NCBI GenBank assembly: GCA_947624755.1
Contig: CANQLQ010000101.1
Span: 1-7,285 of the forward strand
Source of the DNA: an uncultured Clostridia bacterium
GTDB taxonomy: Bacteria > Bacillota > Clostridia > Oscillospirales > Acutalibacteraceae
DNA length: 7,285 nucleotides
Direction: 5' to 3'
Position numbers and translations under genes: made by a program. The notes under the pieces were generated by a model, which did no database searches, was not told the DNA's origin, and worked only from the letters and a program-made list of their open reading frames with translations. This document shows, piece by piece, positions 6,084 to 7,285 of the stretch (its first letter is position 1; every line of letters begins with the position of its first letter).

Positions 6084-6995
6084 ATGAAAACATGGAAAAA
6101 AATCGTAATTGCAATTGCAGCCGTTGTTCTCGCTGCCGCAATTTTGGGTGTAGGTCAGATGTTCATCTATTATCCGCACTATAAAGCAAACAAAGAAGCT
6201 GTTTCAATAAAAGACATTGACGACAAGGGCGAACTTCGAGTTATGAGCTGCAATCTTCGCTGCATTTCACCTACTGATTTTGGCAAAAAAAGCTGGTTTT
6301 ACCGCGCCGACCTTCAGATAAAAAACATTGTTTCGGAAGCTCCCGATATAATCGGTTTTCAGGAATCAACAAAATATCACTACGCCTACCTTTGCGACGT
6401 TCTCAAAGAATATGACTCGGTAATAACCTATCGTGACAATGCCTTTCTTTCCGAAGGCTGCCCCGTTTTCTATCGTGCCGACAAATATACGCTCATTGAC
6501 AAAGGTTCATTCTGGCTTTCGGAAACACCCGAAGAAATGAGTAAAGACTGGGGTTCCGCCTGCTACAGAGTATGCAGCTATGTAATTCTTGAAACGATTG
6601 ATTCCAAAACCTCGTTTGTTGTTTTCAACACTCACCTTGACCACATCAGCGACGAAGCAAGAATCAACGGTATTAAAGTTATTCTTGACAAAATAAAAGA
6701 ATTCGGCGGTCTTCCGTCAATGATTATGGGTGACTTCAACGCCGGAGAAAACAGCGAAACCTACAAGAGTGCAACCGAAAACTTCCTCGATGCAAAATAT
6801 CAGACTGACAATACAGTAAGCGGTTGTACATACCAAAACTTCGGCCGGGCCCTTGACAGAGAAAACATTGACTATCTTATGATTTCAAAGACAGGCTTTA
6901 CTGTAAATTCATATAAAGTCGTAACAACAACCTATGATGGAGTTTATCCAAGCGACCACTTTCCAATTTCAATCAGTTTGCAGTTTGCGGATTAA
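6084..6995 (+). CDS. Membrane-anchored endonuclease/exonuclease/phosphatase (EEP) superfamily hydrolase (303 aa)
   Basis: This is a metal-dependent phosphoesterase of the DNase I-like EEP fold. The core motifs are all present: N57 in MSCNLR, E94 in GFQES (metal ligand), H184 in NTHLDH, D217 and N219 in MGDFNA, D263 in NIDYLM, and D291-H292 in SDHFPI, the catalytic His pair element near the C terminus. Lysines at 2, 5 and 6 followed by a hydrophobic stretch (~7-29) make an N-terminal signal anchor. No lipobox or clear cleavage site is seen, so the catalytic domain should lie outside the membrane. The start is set by AGGAG (6069-6073) 10 nt upstream. It is transcribed alone or by read-through from the reductase gene across the MITE-like element. 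The substrate may be a nucleic acid, a phospholipid head group or another phosphodiester; the sequence does not decide. Seven cysteines in the outer domain are unusual for an exported protein. Confidence 0.92.
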   Translation: MKTWKKIVIAIAAVVLAAAILGVGQMFIYYPHYKANKEAVSIKDIDDKGELRVMSCNLRCISPTDFGKKSWFYRADLQIKNIVSEAPDIIGFQESTKYHYAYLCDVLKEYDSVITYRDNAFLSEGCPVFYRADKYTLIDKGSFWLSETPEEMSKDWGSACYRVCSYVILETIDSKTSFVVFNTHLDHISDEARINGIKVILDKIKEFGGLPSMIMGDFNAGENSETYKSATENFLDAKYQTDNTVSGCTYQNFGRALDRENIDYLMISKTGFTVNSYKVVTTTYDGVYPSDHFPISISLQFAD

Positions 6996-7015
6996 AAAGG
7001 ATATAGAAAAATTCA

Positions 7016-7039
7016 GCTCCCGTGAAAAATCGCGGGAGC
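7016..7039. terminator. Hairpin 3' of the EEP hydrolase gene, possible terminator
   Basis: GCTCCCGTG (7016-7024) pairs with CGCGGGAGC (7031-7039), with one G-U pair and the 6-nt loop AAAAAT, 20 nt after the hydrolase stop codon. The plus strand shows no U-tract after the stem. Read on the minus strand, the stem is followed by TGAATTTTTC, so it would suit a terminator for transcription entering from the right. On the plus strand it may act weakly or stabilise the mRNA end. Confidence 0.4.
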
Positions 7040-7094
7040 CAGCGTGTAGAAAAAGTACGTATCGCTTGGCAATATGCACAAAAGGAGTAATATT

Positions 7095-7175
7095 ATGGAG
7101 AACCTCCGACCGAGCCAACAGGCGAGAATTCCCACCGAAAAACGATCCACCGGACTTGTTTTTCGCCCCTCCTGA
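7095..7175 (+). CDS. Possible small peptide ORF (26 aa), unknown function
   Basis: An ATG at 7095 follows a good ribosome binding site, AAAGGAG (7081-7087), with 7-nt spacing, and opens a 26-codon frame ending at TGA (7173-7175). The predicted peptide begins MENLRPSQQARIP and is basic (five Arg, one Lys) with no membrane segment or known motif. The 3' half of the ORF overlaps a stem-loop at 7136-7165. I do not recognise a family. The ORF could be a real leader-type peptide or could be part of a dispersed repeat that happens to contain a Shine-Dalgarno-like sequence. The signal is the spacing of the site, not the length of the frame, so confidence is low. Confidence 0.3.
   Translation: MENLRPSQQARIPTEKRSTGLVFRPS
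7136..7165. other. Stem-loop overlapping the small ORF
   Basis: CGAAAAAC (7136-7143) pairs perfectly with GTTTTTCG (7158-7165). The inner sequence adds G-U, A-U and, after one bulged C, TCC/GGA (7146-7148 with 7152-7154) around an ACC loop. This gives a nearly continuous stem of 13 pairs in 30 nt. The structure is readable directly. Its role, whether in translation control of the small ORF, termination or as part of a repeat, is unknown. Confidence 0.4.
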
Positions 7176-7195
7176 ACTCTTTTAGACAAAAAATT

Positions 7196-7258
7196 CGCAG
7201 CCTGCGGGCTGCGATGAGGGCGCCGCCCCTCAACCCCGCCGCCTTTTGAAAAAGGCGG
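7196..7258. repeat. GC-rich stem-loops at the window end, dispersed-repeat-like
   Basis: CGCAGCC-TGCG-GGCTGCG (7196-7213) is a 7-bp stem with a tetraloop. CCGCCTTT (7239-7246) pairs with AAAGGCGG (7251-7258) around a 4-nt loop. Between them lies a C-rich run, GGGCGCCGCCCCT (7218-7230). The wording of this block (GCCGCCCCTCAACCCCGCC, then AAAAGGCGGGCGAAAACTTT) resembles intergenic repeats that I recall from gut Clostridia, but I cannot confirm that without a search. No gene is visible after 7175; the rest of the window is this block and AT-rich flanks. Confidence 0.45.
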
Positions 7259-7285
7259 GCGAAAACTTTTATCGCAAAACAGTTT

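Noticed and set aside
6934..7185. 83-codon plus-strand frame running from the end of the EEP gene into the 3' region
   Set aside because: It begins inside the EEP gene in another frame without a ribosome binding site and runs through a terminator-like hairpin; the product is low-quality and basic. The short frame at 7095 has better start signals.

Overview
The window looks like chromosomal DNA from an anaerobic, low-to-moderate GC Gram-positive bacterium, most likely a Clostridia/Oscillospirales-type gut or rumen commensal. This placement is inference. It rests on strong AGGAG-type ribosome binding sites, a perfect TTGACA-17-TATAAT promoter, and the gene content: an iron-dependent alcohol dehydrogenase, an aldo/keto reductase with two [4Fe-4S] clusters, and a cytoplasmic GH3 beta-glucosidase. 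Base composition is similar across the genes, so none stands out as recently acquired.

Layout, all genes on the plus strand. (1) 2-589: the C-terminal half of an iron-containing alcohol dehydrogenase, cut by the window edge, followed 14 nt later by (2) 604-1926, a metal-dependent amidohydrolase of the imidazolonepropionase/prolidase-like group; these two probably share a transcript. (3) 1927-2167: an intergenic region holding a solo copy of a short repeat end, a GC-rich hairpin, a tandem 9-bp repeat and a consensus sigma-A promoter. (4) 2168-4615, the GH3 beta-glucosidase, and (5) 4627-5751, the ferredoxin-type aldo/keto reductase, 11 nt apart and probably one operon driven by that promoter. 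(6) 5752-6083: a 332-nt gap almost filled by a MITE-like element with imperfect terminal inverted repeats, a GC-rich hairpin cluster and a perfect 10-bp inverted repeat. (7) 6084-6995: a membrane-anchored endonuclease/exonuclease/phosphatase (EEP) superfamily hydrolase. (8) 6996-7285: a hairpin, a possible 26-residue peptide ORF with a good ribosome binding site, and GC-rich stem-loops that resemble a dispersed intergenic repeat.

How the genes may work together: the GH3 enzyme should release glucose or another beta-linked sugar from short glycosides inside the cell, and the adjacent reductase could reduce a carbonyl-bearing aglycone or sugar product using NAD(P)H or the Fe-S centres. The upstream dehydrogenase and amidohydrolase also look catabolic, but no shared pathway can be proven from the sequence. 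No CRISPR array, phage module, toxin-antitoxin pair, or tRNA/rRNA gene was recognised. The least explained parts are the three related repeat ends (one before the GH3 gene, two bounding the 5774-6060 element), the uncharacterised C-terminal tail of the GH3 enzyme, and the structured 3' end with its small ORF.
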